The translations under genes and the position numbers were made by a program. From CALAED01 sp036555725 (lineage in GTDB: Bacteria > Actinomycetota > Actinomycetes > Streptosporangiales > Streptosporangiaceae): a stretch of DNA of 64,000 nucleotides. Shown here piece by piece: positions 16,640 to 25,014 of the stretch. How positions within the stretch are numbered: position 1 is the first letter of the stretch; every line of letters begins with the position of its first letter. Under the pieces are notes generated by a model that was not told where the DNA came from, ran no database searches, and saw nothing but the letters and a program-made list of their open reading frames with translations. The stretch covers positions 98,781 through 162,780 of the forward strand of contig DATBKU010000062.1 in the NCBI GenBank assembly GCA_036555725.1. Direction: 5' to 3'.

Positions 16640-17355
16640 CAACCTTGCCGGAGCACCTCTTCGCTCGCCTCTTTGACATCCTTCACGGTGTCGACGCCCC
16701 GCCAGTAGCTTGGGATCTTGTACGCGGCCAGCAGCCCCTCGACCGCGAGCCGGGGGAACGTGGTGTGCTCGTGGTCGCCCTTCTCCGGGAGCAGGTCCAG
16801 GACGCCGGCCTCGAAGGCGTACACGCCGCCGTTGATCCAGTACGGCAGCTTCGGCGACTGGACGAACCCGGCGATGCGGTCCTGTTCGTCGAGGGTCGCG
16901 ATGCCCCACGTGGTCTGGTACTGCGCGAGCGCGATCGTCGCCATCGCGCCCGCCTGCACGTGCCGGTCGATCAGGTCGGCGAGCGGGAACCGGCACAGCA
17001 CGTCGCCGTTGAGGGCCAGCCAGCGCTCCGCCGGGTGCGGCAGATGCGTCCCAGCGAACCGCAGCGCGCCGCCCCGGCCGAGCGGCTCCGCCTCAACGGC
17101 CACCTCGATGGTGATCGGATAGCTGTGCCCGGCGAGGTGCTTTTCCATCACGTCGGCGAGGTAGCCGCAGGAGATCACCGCGTGCTCGCAGCCCTGGCCG
17201 GACAGCCATTCCAGCTGCCAGTCGACGATCGGCTTGTCCGCGATCGGCACCATGGCCTTGGGCCGGTCGTCCGTGTACGGGCGCAGCCTGGTCGCCTTGC
17301 CACCTGCCAGGATGACGGCCTGCCGAACCTGCCCGTTCTTCCCCGTAATCGCCAT
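16636..17355 (-). CDS. NDP-sugar pyrophosphorylase (mannose-1-phosphate guanylyltransferase-like)
   Basis: This 239-residue nucleotidyltransferase makes an NDP-sugar from a sugar-1-phosphate. The signature AVILAGGKATRLRPYTDDRP, then KAMVPIADKPI (about residues 13-43), holds the glycine-rich NTP loop, the Arg and the catalytic Lys. LALNGDVLC is the metal-binding aspartate region, and YWINGGVYAFE is the sugar-binding loop. It corresponds by position to Rv3264c of M. tuberculosis, annotated as a GDP-mannose enzyme; the nucleotide cannot be read from sequence. The short form lacks a C-terminal left-handed helix domain. TAGGGT ends 6 nt before the ATG, so it is likely leaderless. Confidence 0.85.
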   Translation of the reverse strand: MAITGKNGQVRQAVILAGGKATRLRPYTDDRPKAMVPIADKPIVDWQLEWLSGQGCEHAVISCGYLADVMEKHLAGHSYPITIEVAVEAEPLGRGGALRFAGTHLPHPAERWLALNGDVLCRFPLADLIDRHVQAGAMATIALAQYQTTWGIATLDEQDRIAGFVQSPKLPYWINGGVYAFEAGVLDLLPEKGDHEHTTFPRLAVEGLLAAYKIPSYWRGVDTVKDVKEASEEVLRQGW

Positions 17356-17361
17356 GCGGGA

Positions 17362-17367
17362 ACCCTA
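17362..17367 (-). promoter_or_regulatory. -10 hexamer TAGGGT of the NDP-sugar pyrophosphorylase (leaderless)
   Basis: TAGGGT on the - strand ends 6 nt before the ATG at 17355. The gene upstream ends only 20 nt further, so this promoter would sit in a 31-bp gap between two genes of the same strand. Confidence 0.45.
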
Positions 17368-17386
17368 CCCCTGGGACGGGGGACGG

Positions 17387-18514
17387 CTAGCCGGAGACGG
17401 CGCGCTCGTAGGAGGCCATGTGCGCCTGGGCGGACGCGGCCCACGTGAACTCCTGCGACCGTACGAAGGCGGCCTCGGCGAGGGCCTTACGGCGGACCGG
17501 GTTGTCGAGCAGCGCGGTCAACGCCGCGGCGATGCTGGTCTCGTCCGGCTCGGTGTACTCCACGGCGTCGCCGCCGACCTCCGGCAGCGAGGCGATCGGC
17601 GTGGTCAGGACCGGCGCGCCGCAGGCCATCGCCTCCAGGACCGGCAGCCCGAACCCCTCGCCCCGGCTGGGCAGCGCGACGACCTGGGCGCCGCCGAAGT
17701 ATCCGGGCAGCGACGACCAGCGCAGGTAGCCGGGCCGGACCATCCGCAGCTGCGTCGGCACCGTCGCCATCGCGGCGTCGACCTCGTCGTCCCAGCCGCC
17801 GCCGCCCGCCAGCACCAGCGCCGGCGGATCGGGCCGGTCGGACACGGCGCGCACCCAGGCGCGGATCAGGTTCGGCACGTTCTTGCGCGGGTCGAGCGCG
17901 CCAAGGAACGCGACGTACGGGTGGCCGTGCAGGCCGAGCCGGTCGGACACCCGGCGCAGTTCGTCTTCGGCGGGCCGGTGGAAGGCCTCGTGGTCGACGC
18001 CGTGGTAGGCCACGTCGATGTGGCTCGGGTCGGCGGCCAGCAGTCGCACCAGCTCGTCCCGCGTCGCCTTGGACGGCACGATCATGCGGGTGGCGCGGCG
18101 GCACGCGGTGCGGGTCGCGGACTTGATGTACGTCGACCTGACCGGGTTGTGCACCTCGGGCTCGGAGAAGTACGTGACGTCGTGAATCGTCACGACGGCG
18201 GGGATGCCCGGGCGCAGCGGGATCGAGTAGTACGGCAGGTGGATCACCTGCGCGCCCACCTGCTCGGCGACGAACGGCAACCCGGTCTGCTCCCACGCCA
18301 GCCGCGCCTGCCGGTGCGCGATCGCCGTCGGCCCGGCGACGACTCTCGTATTCGGCGCGAGCCTGGTGTACCGCTCCTCATCGGAGCGCTGACAGGCGAC
18401 CGCCAGATCGGCACCGGCCGAGTCGAGGGCTGCGATCAGACCGTCGACGTATCGGCCGAGCGCACCACGGTCGGCGGGCACGGCCGTCGCGTCGACGAGG
18501 ATCCGTGGCGCCAC
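17387..18514 (-). CDS. glycosyltransferase family 4
   Basis: This 375-residue GT-B retaining glycosyltransferase has an N-terminal acceptor domain (RILVDATAVPADRGALGRYV, VIHLPYYSIP, VVTIHDVTYF) and a C-terminal donor domain. The donor domain carries YVAFLGALDPRKNVPNLIRA, LPSRGEGFGLPVLEAMACGA (EX7E nucleotide-sugar motif) and LPEVGGDAVEY. It probably transfers a sugar such as mannose or rhamnose onto a lipid-linked envelope intermediate; donor and acceptor are unknown. GGGAGG lies a few nt before the GTG start. It is followed 31 bp downstream by the pyrophosphorylase. Confidence 0.88.
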   Translation of the reverse strand: MAPRILVDATAVPADRGALGRYVDGLIAALDSAGADLAVACQRSDEERYTRLAPNTRVVAGPTAIAHRQARLAWEQTGLPFVAEQVGAQVIHLPYYSIPLRPGIPAVVTIHDVTYFSEPEVHNPVRSTYIKSATRTACRRATRMIVPSKATRDELVRLLAADPSHIDVAYHGVDHEAFHRPAEDELRRVSDRLGLHGHPYVAFLGALDPRKNVPNLIRAWVRAVSDRPDPPALVLAGGGGWDDEVDAAMATVPTQLRMVRPGYLRWSSLPGYFGGAQVVALPSRGEGFGLPVLEAMACGAPVLTTPIASLPEVGGDAVEYTEPDETSIAAALTALLDNPVRRKALAEAAFVRSQEFTWAASAQAHMASYERAVSG

Positions 18515-18623
18515 GATCCTCCCTTGCTCTGCACACCCGGCGCAGGGGCCACCGGGTAAATCGCGCCCACTCGCCGGGCGCGCTCAACTTGCATTTGTGG
18601 CGGGGGTCGCCCCTTCCGGCAGC

Positions 18624-19430
18624 CTACGCCGTGACGGGCTCAGGTGGGGTGATCAACGGGGGACCGGCAGGTGACCGTGGCGTCTTCGTCGCCACCCACA
18701 GGAACGTGGGGATGATCGGACGGAGCGCCCTGATGGCCTGCGGCGGCAGCTTGGCGACCGGTCCTGGCATGTCGTCGCCGCCGTGAAATCGCCCCGGCTC
18801 GGAGATCACACTGAACGTGTAGTCCCAGACCTGGAAGTCGCCCAGCATCGTCCGCAGCCCGCCGCGCCCGCGGAACCGCTCGTAGTACTGGTCGGCGCGC
18901 CGGGTGGCCCGTACGTACCGGTCCGCCATGCCGTACGGCAGATAGGACAGGAACGGCAGCTTGTAATGCGGCTCGATGATGCCGTACTTGTTGCCCAGCC
19001 CGAGGTAGAGGGCGCCCTCGTCGGACAGCACCCGGTGCAGCTCGGCGACGATCGCGTCGGGGTCGACCACATGTTCGTAGATGTGGTTGAAGACGATCGC
19101 GTCGAACGTGCCGTCGGGGAACGGCAGCCGCTCGCCGTCGCCGCAGACGAAGCCGACCCGCTTGCCGAAGGCGTCCTTCGCCCGCTTCAGGCCGGGCACG
19201 TCGATGTCGATGCCGATCGTGTGCTGGGCCCCGGCGTCGGCGAGCTCGTCGGAGATGAAGCCGGCGGAGCACCCGACGTCCGCGACCGTCAGCCCGGACA
19301 GGTCGTCACGGCCGAGGAAGTGGGTCAGCACCGAGATCAGCTTCGCCGCCTTGCGCCGCCGCTTGTCCTCCTCGAGCATCGCGCTCTGGAACTCGGAGTA
19401 CTCGAGCTGCTTGGTTCGCTCCTTCGGCAT
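18624..19430 (-). CDS. class I SAM-dependent methyltransferase
   Basis: This 268-residue methyltransferase has motif I LTVADVGCSAGFISDELA, the acidic end of strand 2 (TIGIDIDVPGLKRA), FVCGDGERLPFPDGTFDAIV and FNHIYEHVVDPDAIVAELHR. It resembles methyltransferases that modify sugars or lipid-linked glycans; the M. tuberculosis locus also carries one next to the F420/mannose genes. The start follows a TAGACT -10 by 7 nt, so the mRNA is probably leaderless. It is divergent from the flippase-like gene at 19534. Confidence 0.85.
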   Translation of the reverse strand: MPKERTKQLEYSEFQSAMLEEDKRRRKAAKLISVLTHFLGRDDLSGLTVADVGCSAGFISDELADAGAQHTIGIDIDVPGLKRAKDAFGKRVGFVCGDGERLPFPDGTFDAIVFNHIYEHVVDPDAIVAELHRVLSDEGALYLGLGNKYGIIEPHYKLPFLSYLPYGMADRYVRATRRADQYYERFRGRGGLRTMLGDFQVWDYTFSVISEPGRFHGGDDMPGPVAKLPPQAIRALRPIIPTFLWVATKTPRSPAGPPLITPPEPVTA

Positions 19431-19437
19431 GCCGGCC

Positions 19438-19443
19438 AGTCTA
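19438..19443 (-). promoter_or_regulatory. -10 hexamer TAGACT of the methyltransferase gene (leaderless)
   Basis: TAGACT on the - strand ends 7 nt before the ATG at 19430, and no ribosome site is present. It shares a short divergent region with the -10 of the gene at 19534. Confidence 0.5.
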
Positions 19444-19520
19444 GGGGCGGGCCGGTCGCACCCCGGGGTTTGCCCGTGGACCGTCGGGTGAACGTCGCCG
19501 TACGTGGTCGAACCACCCCG

Positions 19521-19526
19521 TAACCT
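19521..19526 (+). promoter_or_regulatory. -10 hexamer TAACCT of the flippase-like gene (leaderless)
   Basis: TAACCT ends 7 nt before the GTG at 19534. This selects that start over the upstream GTG at 19504. Confidence 0.5.
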
Positions 19527-19533
19527 GGAGCGC

Positions 19534-20535
19534 GTGTTGCGCCACCTGTGGACGAGCCGGGTCCTGCGCGGGGGGTTCGTGGTCCTCGCCGTCGCGCTCT
19601 TGACCTACGCCCTGGTCTCGCAGTGGGACAAGGCGGCGGAGGCGCTCGCCTCGCTCTCGTGGTGGTCGGTGTCCCTGGCCGCGATCGCGGGCGTGGTGGC
19701 GCCCGGCGGGGCCATGCTGGCCTGGCGGGTGCTGCTGGCCGACCTCGGCTCGCCGCTGCCGCTGAGCGCCGCCGTCCGGGTGATGTTCCTCGGCCAGCTC
19801 GGCAAGTACCTGCCAGGTGGCGTGTGGCAGGTGGTCGCCACCATGGAGCTCGGCCGCGACCACGCGGCGCCCCGCAAGCGCACCTTCACCGCCACGGTCC
19901 TCGGCATGGCGGTCACGCTGGCCTCGGGGCTGGCGTTGCTGGCGGTCGCGCTCCCGCTGACGTCGGCGCAGGCGACCAGGGACTACTGGTGGACGCTGGC
20001 CCTGGTGCCGATCGCGGTGGCCGCCCTGCACCCCCGGTTGCTCACCGGCGCGCTCAACCTCGCGCTGCGGCTGGCCCGGCGCGACCCCCTGGAACGCAGC
20101 GTACGGGTGGCGGCACTCGGCCGGGCGGTCTGCTGGACGGCGGCCGGGTGGCTGCTGCTCGACATCCAGGCCTGGCTGCTGGTCACCGACGTCCACCACG
20201 GCGGGCTCGCCGACTTCCTGCCGGCGGCCGCGGCCTACATGCTGGCCTGGGTGGTCGGGTTCCTCACGGTCTTCGCGCCGGGCGGCATCGGCACCCGGGA
20301 GGTGGCCATGGCGGCGGCGCTGGCCCCGCTGATGAGCTGGCCGCAGGCCCTCGTCATCGCGACGGTGTCCCGGCTGATCGCGACGGTCGCCGACCTCGCC
20401 TGGGCCGGGCTCGCCTTCCTGCTGGGCCGAATCGCGATGTCTCATGCGGCGCCGGCGCAGCCAGAACCGGGCGGGAATGAACCGGCGGCGGCCGGGCTTA
20501 ACACGAGTACGAGACGTACCGAGGAGAGATCGTGA
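19534..20535 (+). CDS. LPG synthase-type (UPF0104) multi-pass membrane protein
   Basis: This roughly 333-residue protein with about eight membrane helices has the UPF0104/MprF-flippase-like motifs MFLGQLGKYLPGGVWQVVAT, FTATVLGMAVTLASGLALL and VVGFLTVFAPGGIGTREVAM. There is no soluble synthase domain, so it is not an aminoacyl transferase; such stand-alone proteins are thought to flip or partner lipid-linked glycans. The start at 19534 follows a leaderless -10; a GTG at 19504 would add ten residues. The stop overlaps the thioredoxin GTG (GTGA). A paralogue lies at 21839. Confidence 0.85.
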   Translation: MLRHLWTSRVLRGGFVVLAVALLTYALVSQWDKAAEALASLSWWSVSLAAIAGVVAPGGAMLAWRVLLADLGSPLPLSAAVRVMFLGQLGKYLPGGVWQVVATMELGRDHAAPRKRTFTATVLGMAVTLASGLALLAVALPLTSAQATRDYWWTLALVPIAVAALHPRLLTGALNLALRLARRDPLERSVRVAALGRAVCWTAAGWLLLDIQAWLLVTDVHHGGLADFLPAAAAYMLAWVVGFLTVFAPGGIGTREVAMAAALAPLMSWPQALVIATVSRLIATVADLAWAGLAFLLGRIAMSHAAPAQPEPGGNEPAAAGLNTSTRRTEERS

Positions 20536-20855
20536 CCGCCCCCATCACCGTGACAGACGCGACGTTCGACGACGAGGTGCTCGCCAGCGAGACACCCGTG
20601 CTCGTGGACTTCTGGGCCGACTGGTGCGGTCCGTGCAAGATGATCGCGCCGGTACTGGAGCAGATCGCGACGGAGTACGACGGCAAGCTCACCATCGCCA
20701 AGCTCGACATCGACGCCAGCCCGGCGACCTCGGTGAAGTACGGCATCATCGGCGCCCCGACGCTCAACCTCTACAAGAACGGCGAGGTCGTACAGCAGAT
20801 CGTGGGCGCCAAGCCCAAGCGCCAGCTGCTCGCCGCCATCGAGCCGCACCTGTAA
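20532..20855 (+). CDS. trxA: thioredoxin
   Basis: This 107-residue cytosolic thioredoxin has the active site WADWCGPCKMIAPVLEQIA (C32, C35), the buried acidic residue in VLVDFWAD, and the cis-proline loop IIGAPTLNLYKNGEVV. The GTG start lies 4 nt inside the preceding membrane protein gene, after GAGGAGAG. A thioredoxin coupled to a flippase-like gene is not what I would expect and may reflect only operon packing. No thioredoxin reductase is nearby. Confidence 0.95.
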   Translation: MTAPITVTDATFDDEVLASETPVLVDFWADWCGPCKMIAPVLEQIATEYDGKLTIAKLDIDASPATSVKYGIIGAPTLNLYKNGEVVQQIVGAKPKRQLLAAIEPHL

Positions 20856-20934
20856 TAGCGAAGACGATTGCGGAAACGTAGCGTTAATTCGCCAAATAGG
20901 CCAGCAGGTGAACGGTACGCAACACAAAGTGAAC

Positions 20935-20954
20935 GCATCTATTAAAGTAGATGC
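20935..20954. repeat. 7-bp perfect hairpin in AT-rich intergenic region
   Basis: GCATCTA-TTAAAG-TAGATGC lies in the 264-bp gap after trxA. From about 20875 to 21010 the sequence is far AT-richer than the neighbours. No T-tract follows, so it is not a standard terminator; an operator is possible. The remainder of the gap returns to high GC and carries the RBS of the next gene. Confidence 0.5.
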
Positions 20955-21119
20955 ATCGCTAAAAGAGCCTATCGGCAGGCGGCAGATGTCTTACCAATGA
21001 ACACTAGGTAACCTCTTGCCAGCCGCCCGCAATTGCTTGATCAACGGCTATACGCTCCGCGAGAATCGGCAGCCGGATTTCGTCCCGAGCCGCCGGCAGG
21101 AGAGGGAGCGGAGGTCGTC

Positions 21120-21761
21120 GTGGCTCAGGACCAGGCCATCCCCGAGACACCCGGCATCGTCATCGGCAATACCACGCCGAAATACACCGCCAAGAATCCC
21201 GCCATTCGCTACCTCACCGAGCGCTGGGTGGCCAATCTGGAGAAGGTGTTCGACCGGGTCACCACCGATCCACGGGGCGCGCCCAAACGGGCACTCGAGG
21301 TCGGCTGCGGCGAGGGCGTGATCGCCGACAAGCTGCACCGCCGCTTCGGCGAGGTGGTCGCCCTCGACCTGCCGGACGCCGGGCTGCGGTCGTGGTGGCA
21401 GCACTATCCCGGCCCCGGTTACCTGCACGCCGACGCGCACCACCTGCCGTTCGACGACGACCAGTTCGACCTCGTGGTCTCCGTCGAGGTGCTCGAGCAC
21501 CTCACCGATCCCGTCCAGGGGCTGCGCGAGATGGCCCGCGTGTCCCGGCGCCACGTGATCTTCTCGGTGCCCCGCGAGCCCGTCTTCCGCGGCTGCAATC
21601 TGGTCGCCGGGCGGTACGTCTCCGACCTCGGCAACACGCCCGGCCACCTCAACCACTGGTCGAAGCGGACCTTCACGAAGTTCGTCGGCAGCATCGCGGA
21701 GGTACGGGAAGTCACGTCGCCGTTCCCGTGGACGACCGTCTGGGCCACGCTGCCCGACTGA
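21120..21761 (+). CDS. class I SAM-dependent methyltransferase
   Basis: This 213-residue methyltransferase has motif I RALEVGCGEGVIADKLHRRF, DADAHHLPFDDDQFDLVVSV and EVLEHLTDPVQGLREMARVS. It is the ubiquinone/menaquinone-methyltransferase-like fold often used on glycans and lipids; the substrate is unknown. The GTG at 21120 is chosen because GGAGG lies 5 nt upstream (21110-21114). An open frame from 21033 would add 29 residues without family features. It precedes the second flippase-like gene, so a methyltransferase/flippase-like pair occurs twice in this region. Confidence 0.85.
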   Translation: MAQDQAIPETPGIVIGNTTPKYTAKNPAIRYLTERWVANLEKVFDRVTTDPRGAPKRALEVGCGEGVIADKLHRRFGEVVALDLPDAGLRSWWQHYPGPGYLHADAHHLPFDDDQFDLVVSVEVLEHLTDPVQGLREMARVSRRHVIFSVPREPVFRGCNLVAGRYVSDLGNTPGHLNHWSKRTFTKFVGSIAEVREVTSPFPWTTVWATLPD

Positions 21762-21826
21762 CGGACCGCGTCGCCCGTCATCTGGTGTTCATCCGGATGA
21801 CAACTGGACGCCTTTGCCCTTACCGA

Positions 21827-21832
21827 TACCCT
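21827..21832 (+). promoter_or_regulatory. -10 hexamer TACCCT of the second flippase-like gene (leaderless)
   Basis: TACCCT ends 6 nt before the GTG at 21839 inside an imperfect direct repeat (CCTTACCGATACCCTTACCG). No ribosome site precedes the GTG. Confidence 0.42.
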
Positions 21833-21838
21833 TACCGG

Positions 21839-22807
21839 GTGAATTTCCGGCCGAACGTGAAGCGGATACTCCGGCCATCCTTCCTCGTACTCGCCCTCGG
21901 CTGCTGCGGATACGCCCTGGCCGCGCGGTGGGACGAGACCAGCCGCGCGCTCTCGGACATATCGTGGCCGATCGTCGGGCTCGCGCTGGTCGCCGCGCTC
22001 GCCGGAATGTGCACGCTGATGCTCGGCCTGCGCGCCGCGCTCGCCGGGTTCGGCTCGACGCTGCCGCTGCGTGGCGCCATCCGGGTCTGGTTTATCGCCC
22101 AGCTCGGCAAGTACGTCCCGGGCAAGGTGTGGGTGCTGGCCGCCCAGGTGGAGCTGGGCCGGGAGTACAAGGTGGGCCGCAAGCGGATGGTGAGCGCCAC
22201 CCTGCTCGCCATGGCCATCACGATGGCGACCGGGCTCGCGGTCGCGGCGGTGGCGCTGCCGCTCACGTCGCCGGCGACCACCGAGGACTACTGGTGGCTG
22301 TTCCTGCTCGCCCCTGTGCTGATCGCGGCGCTGCATCCGAAGATCGTGACCTGGTCGCTCAACCTGGCGCTGAAGGTGGTCCGGCGGCCGCCGCTGGAGC
22401 GACCGGCCGACCTGGCCGCGACGCTGCGGGCCGTCGGCTGGAGCCTGCTCGGCTGGGCGCTGTTCGGCGCCCACATCTGGCTGCTCTCGATGGCCGCCGG
22501 CGGCTCCGGGAAGACGCTGCCGCTGACCGCCGCGGGCGCCTACGCGCTGGCCTGGACGGTCGGCTTCCTCGTGTTCATCGCCCCCGGTGGCATCGGCGCC
22601 CGCGAGGCCGCCCTCACCATCGCACTGTCCCCCATGCTGCCCGCCGGCGCGCCGATCGTCGTGGCCATCGTGTCCCGCGTGGTGTTCACCCTGGTCGACC
22701 TCATCGGCGCCGGCACCGCGTTCCTCCTCGGCGGCCGGCCGCCCCAGGTCAGGACACGGCCCGAGGCGCTGCCCGCCGAGGTCACCGCCGCCGGCGACCG
22801 CTCATAG
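21839..22807 (+). CDS. LPG synthase-type (UPF0104) multi-pass membrane protein, paralogue
   Basis: This 322-residue protein has the same fold as the product at 19534 and aligns with it along the whole length: WFIAQLGKYVPGKVWVLAAQ, SATLLAMAITMATGLAVAAV and VGFLVFIAPGGIGAREAALT against the equivalent motifs there. About eight membrane helices are present and no synthase domain. It probably handles a lipid-linked envelope intermediate. The GTG at 21839 is preferred for the leaderless -10; an ATG at 21797 would add 14 residues (MTTGRLCPYRYPYR). It is convergent with the GT4 gene, with 26 bp between them. Confidence 0.85.
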   Translation: MNFRPNVKRILRPSFLVLALGCCGYALAARWDETSRALSDISWPIVGLALVAALAGMCTLMLGLRAALAGFGSTLPLRGAIRVWFIAQLGKYVPGKVWVLAAQVELGREYKVGRKRMVSATLLAMAITMATGLAVAAVALPLTSPATTEDYWWLFLLAPVLIAALHPKIVTWSLNLALKVVRRPPLERPADLAATLRAVGWSLLGWALFGAHIWLLSMAAGGSGKTLPLTAAGAYALAWTVGFLVFIAPGGIGAREAALTIALSPMLPAGAPIVVAIVSRVVFTLVDLIGAGTAFLLGGRPPQVRTRPEALPAEVTAAGDRS

Positions 22808-22833
22808 AGCGCCCGTCCCTCCAGCGCCCGGCG

Positions 22834-23928
22834 TCAGGTCCGGGCGAATTCCAGGAGCCGGTCGACGTAGTCGGCCCAGTAGGGATCGGCCTGGACCGGC
22901 CGCACGCCACCGCGCAGCCGGGCCGGCTCGCCCCCGGCGTAGAGCCGCCGCAGCGCGTCCGCGAGGGAGCCCACATCGCCGGGCTCACACAACAGGCCGT
23001 CGACCCCGTCCCGCACGTGGTCGGCCAGCGCGCCGGCGCGCGTCGCGACGACCGGCACGCCGTGCTCGTAGGCCATCCAGACGTTCTGCGATGCCGTGGC
23101 CGCACGGTACGGCAGCACCAGCGCGTCCACCTTGGCGAACAGGTCGGGGACCTCGGCGCCCGGAACGTACCCGGGCCGCAGCTCGACCCGCCCGGTCAGG
23201 CCCAGCTCGTCGACGAGGCGCCGGGTCTCCTCCAGCCCGCCCCAGAACTCGCCCGCCACGGTCAGCGACACCTCGGGCGGCCCCGCCGCCAGCGCTCGCA
23301 GCAGCACGTCGAGACCCTTGTACGGACGGACGACCCCGAAGAACAGCAGCCGGTGGAACGGCTCGTCGACCGGGTCGGCCGGGGTTCCCCGCGCGGGCAG
23401 GTGCGGCGGCAGCTGCGCGAGCCGTACCGGGGTGCCGGAGACCAGCGACCGGGCCACGGCCGCCTGCTCCTCGGAGTGCACCAGCACGCCGTCCACGCGG
23501 CGCAGCAGCGCCCGCATCAGCGGCATGTCGTACGACTTACGCTCGTGCGGGAGCACGTTGTGGCACAGCGCCACCACCCGCGGCCGCCGCTCGCCCCGCA
23601 GCCCGGCCAGGATGCCCAGGTACGCCGGCACCTGCACGGACGTGAGCACGGTGAGGACGACGAGGTCGTACGAGCGGAACCGGCGCCCGGCGCGCAACCA
23701 GCCGTCGGGACGCCGCCAGGACAGGTCCCACCGGGTCCGCGGGAACGGCTCGCCCTCGGGCGCGGAGATCGTCAGCTGCCCCGGGTAGAGGAACGCGGGG
23801 TACTGGGCCTTCCACGAGTCCAGGTCGACGGAGTGCCCGGCACCCGCGAGCCGGTGCGCCAGCTCGGTCGTGTGGTGCGCCCCGCCCCCCTTGTACGGGA
23901 ACGTCGGCCCGACGATCGCGATCCTCAC
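22834..23928 (-). CDS. glycosyltransferase family 4
   Basis: This 364-residue GT-B glycosyltransferase begins RIAIVGPTFPYKGGGAHHTT, the GGG substrate loop of the N-terminal domain. ALCHNVLPHERKSYDMPLMR follows, and the C-terminal donor domain has LLFFGVVRPYKGLDVLLRAL and LPYRAATASQNVWMAYEHGV. The donor motif has E-A/E-H spacing that differs from the classical EX7E, so donor use is uncertain. The GTG at 23928 has GAGGAA 5 nt upstream; an ATG at 24003 would add 25 basic residues. It belongs to a run of - strand envelope genes with the GT2 gene upstream. Confidence 0.85.
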   Translation of the reverse strand: MRIAIVGPTFPYKGGGAHHTTELAHRLAGAGHSVDLDSWKAQYPAFLYPGQLTISAPEGEPFPRTRWDLSWRRPDGWLRAGRRFRSYDLVVLTVLTSVQVPAYLGILAGLRGERRPRVVALCHNVLPHERKSYDMPLMRALLRRVDGVLVHSEEQAAVARSLVSGTPVRLAQLPPHLPARGTPADPVDEPFHRLLFFGVVRPYKGLDVLLRALAAGPPEVSLTVAGEFWGGLEETRRLVDELGLTGRVELRPGYVPGAEVPDLFAKVDALVLPYRAATASQNVWMAYEHGVPVVATRAGALADHVRDGVDGLLCEPGDVGSLADALRRLYAGGEPARLRGGVRPVQADPYWADYVDRLLEFART

Positions 23929-24006
23929 TGACTTCCTCGAGACCTTGGTACTGATCAACTGGGTGCGACGGCCTAACCAGGCCATCAGCCGACCGTACCG
24001 CATGAG

Positions 24007-24930
24007 TCACGTGTCGCCCCGGGACCGGACGATGAGGTCGGCGAGCAGCGCCATCGACGCGATGATCAATCCGGTCACGAAGATGAGCACCGTGTTGATC
24101 GCGAAGTAGAGCGGGTGCAGGAACTGGTCGACGACGCCCTTGACCACCCCGATGCCGATCAGCCACAGCGCGGGCGGCATCAGCACCTTGAGCGGGTTGA
24201 AGTACATCACCATCCGCAGCACCTGCAGGATGTAGCGGTAGGCGTCCTTCAGGAACTTGAACTTCGACTTGCCGGCCCGCTTGAAGTAGTCGATCGGCAC
24301 GTACCGCACGTTGTGCTGGTTGGACAGGAACGCGATCGTGATCGTCGTGACGCACGAGAAGCCGGGCGGCAGCAGCTTGAGGTACGGCAGCGACACCTCG
24401 CGGCGGAACGCCCGCAGCCCGGAGTTGAGGTCGGGGATCTTGGTGTTGGTCAGCCGCTCGGCGACCTTGCGGATGAACCACTTGGCCGGCACCCGCAGCA
24501 CCTTGTGGGTGCCCATCTCCGACGTCCGCGCCCCCACGACCTGGTCGAGGTTCGGCTCGTCGTCGAGTATGTCCACCAGCTCGGGGATGCGCTCGTTGGG
24601 GTAGGTCATATCGGCGTCGGTCCACACGACGATCTCGCCGCGGGCCTGCTGCGTGCCGATCCGCCGGACCGTGCCCGAGCCGCTGTTGTGGGCGAACGGG
24701 ATGACCCGCATATTCGGGAAGCGCGGCGCGGCCTCGGTCAGCCGGCTCAGAGTCTCATCGGTGGAGCAGTCGTCGACGGCGAGCAGCTCGTAGGTGTGGC
24801 CGCTGGCGTCCAACGCCTTGCAGATCCGCTCGACCTCGTCGACGACGTGATCCTGCTCGTTGTAGCACGGCAGTATGACCGTCACGTGCGGGGCCGTGGC
24901 CGGGCTCGGGGCAACATCGGGCGTGTTCAC
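24007..24930 (-). CDS. glycosyltransferase family 2 (polyprenyl-phosphate glycosyltransferase-like)
   Basis: This 307-residue protein has a cytosolic GT2 domain (VTVILPCYNEQDHVVDEVER, LLAVDDCSTDETLSRL, VVWTDADMTYPNERIPELVD; residues 15-235) and two C-terminal membrane helices (about 240-300). This layout fits enzymes that charge polyprenyl phosphate with a sugar, which GT-C transferases then use outside the membrane. The adjacent 702-residue membrane protein could be such a partner. The start is a GTG preceded by TATCCT at leaderless distance. Confidence 0.88.
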   Translation of the reverse strand: MNTPDVAPSPATAPHVTVILPCYNEQDHVVDEVERICKALDASGHTYELLAVDDCSTDETLSRLTEAAPRFPNMRVIPFAHNSGSGTVRRIGTQQARGEIVVWTDADMTYPNERIPELVDILDDEPNLDQVVGARTSEMGTHKVLRVPAKWFIRKVAERLTNTKIPDLNSGLRAFRREVSLPYLKLLPPGFSCVTTITIAFLSNQHNVRYVPIDYFKRAGKSKFKFLKDAYRYILQVLRMVMYFNPLKVLMPPALWLIGIGVVKGVVDQFLHPLYFAINTVLIFVTGLIIASMALLADLIVRSRGDT

Positions 24931-24938
24931 GCAGGGCG

Positions 24939-24944
24939 AGGATA
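24939..24944 (-). promoter_or_regulatory. -10 hexamer TATCCT of the GT2 gene (leaderless)
   Basis: TATCCT on the - strand ends 8 nt before the GTG at 24930, with no ribosome site in between. It lies in the 84-bp gap behind the membrane protein gene. Confidence 0.45.
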
Positions 24945-25014
24945 CTCGCCGGAGGATAAATCCGTGATGAGGATGCCGGTTGGCACCGATTGATCACCGG
25001 TTGTTCACACGCCG

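Noticed and set aside
16636..17355. FbiD/CofC (phospholactate guanylyltransferase) to complete the F420 pathway
   Set aside because: The motifs fit the sugar nucleotidyltransferase family (LAGGKATRLRPYTDDRPKAM) rather than CofC, and the position matches the sugar-activation gene of the conserved locus.
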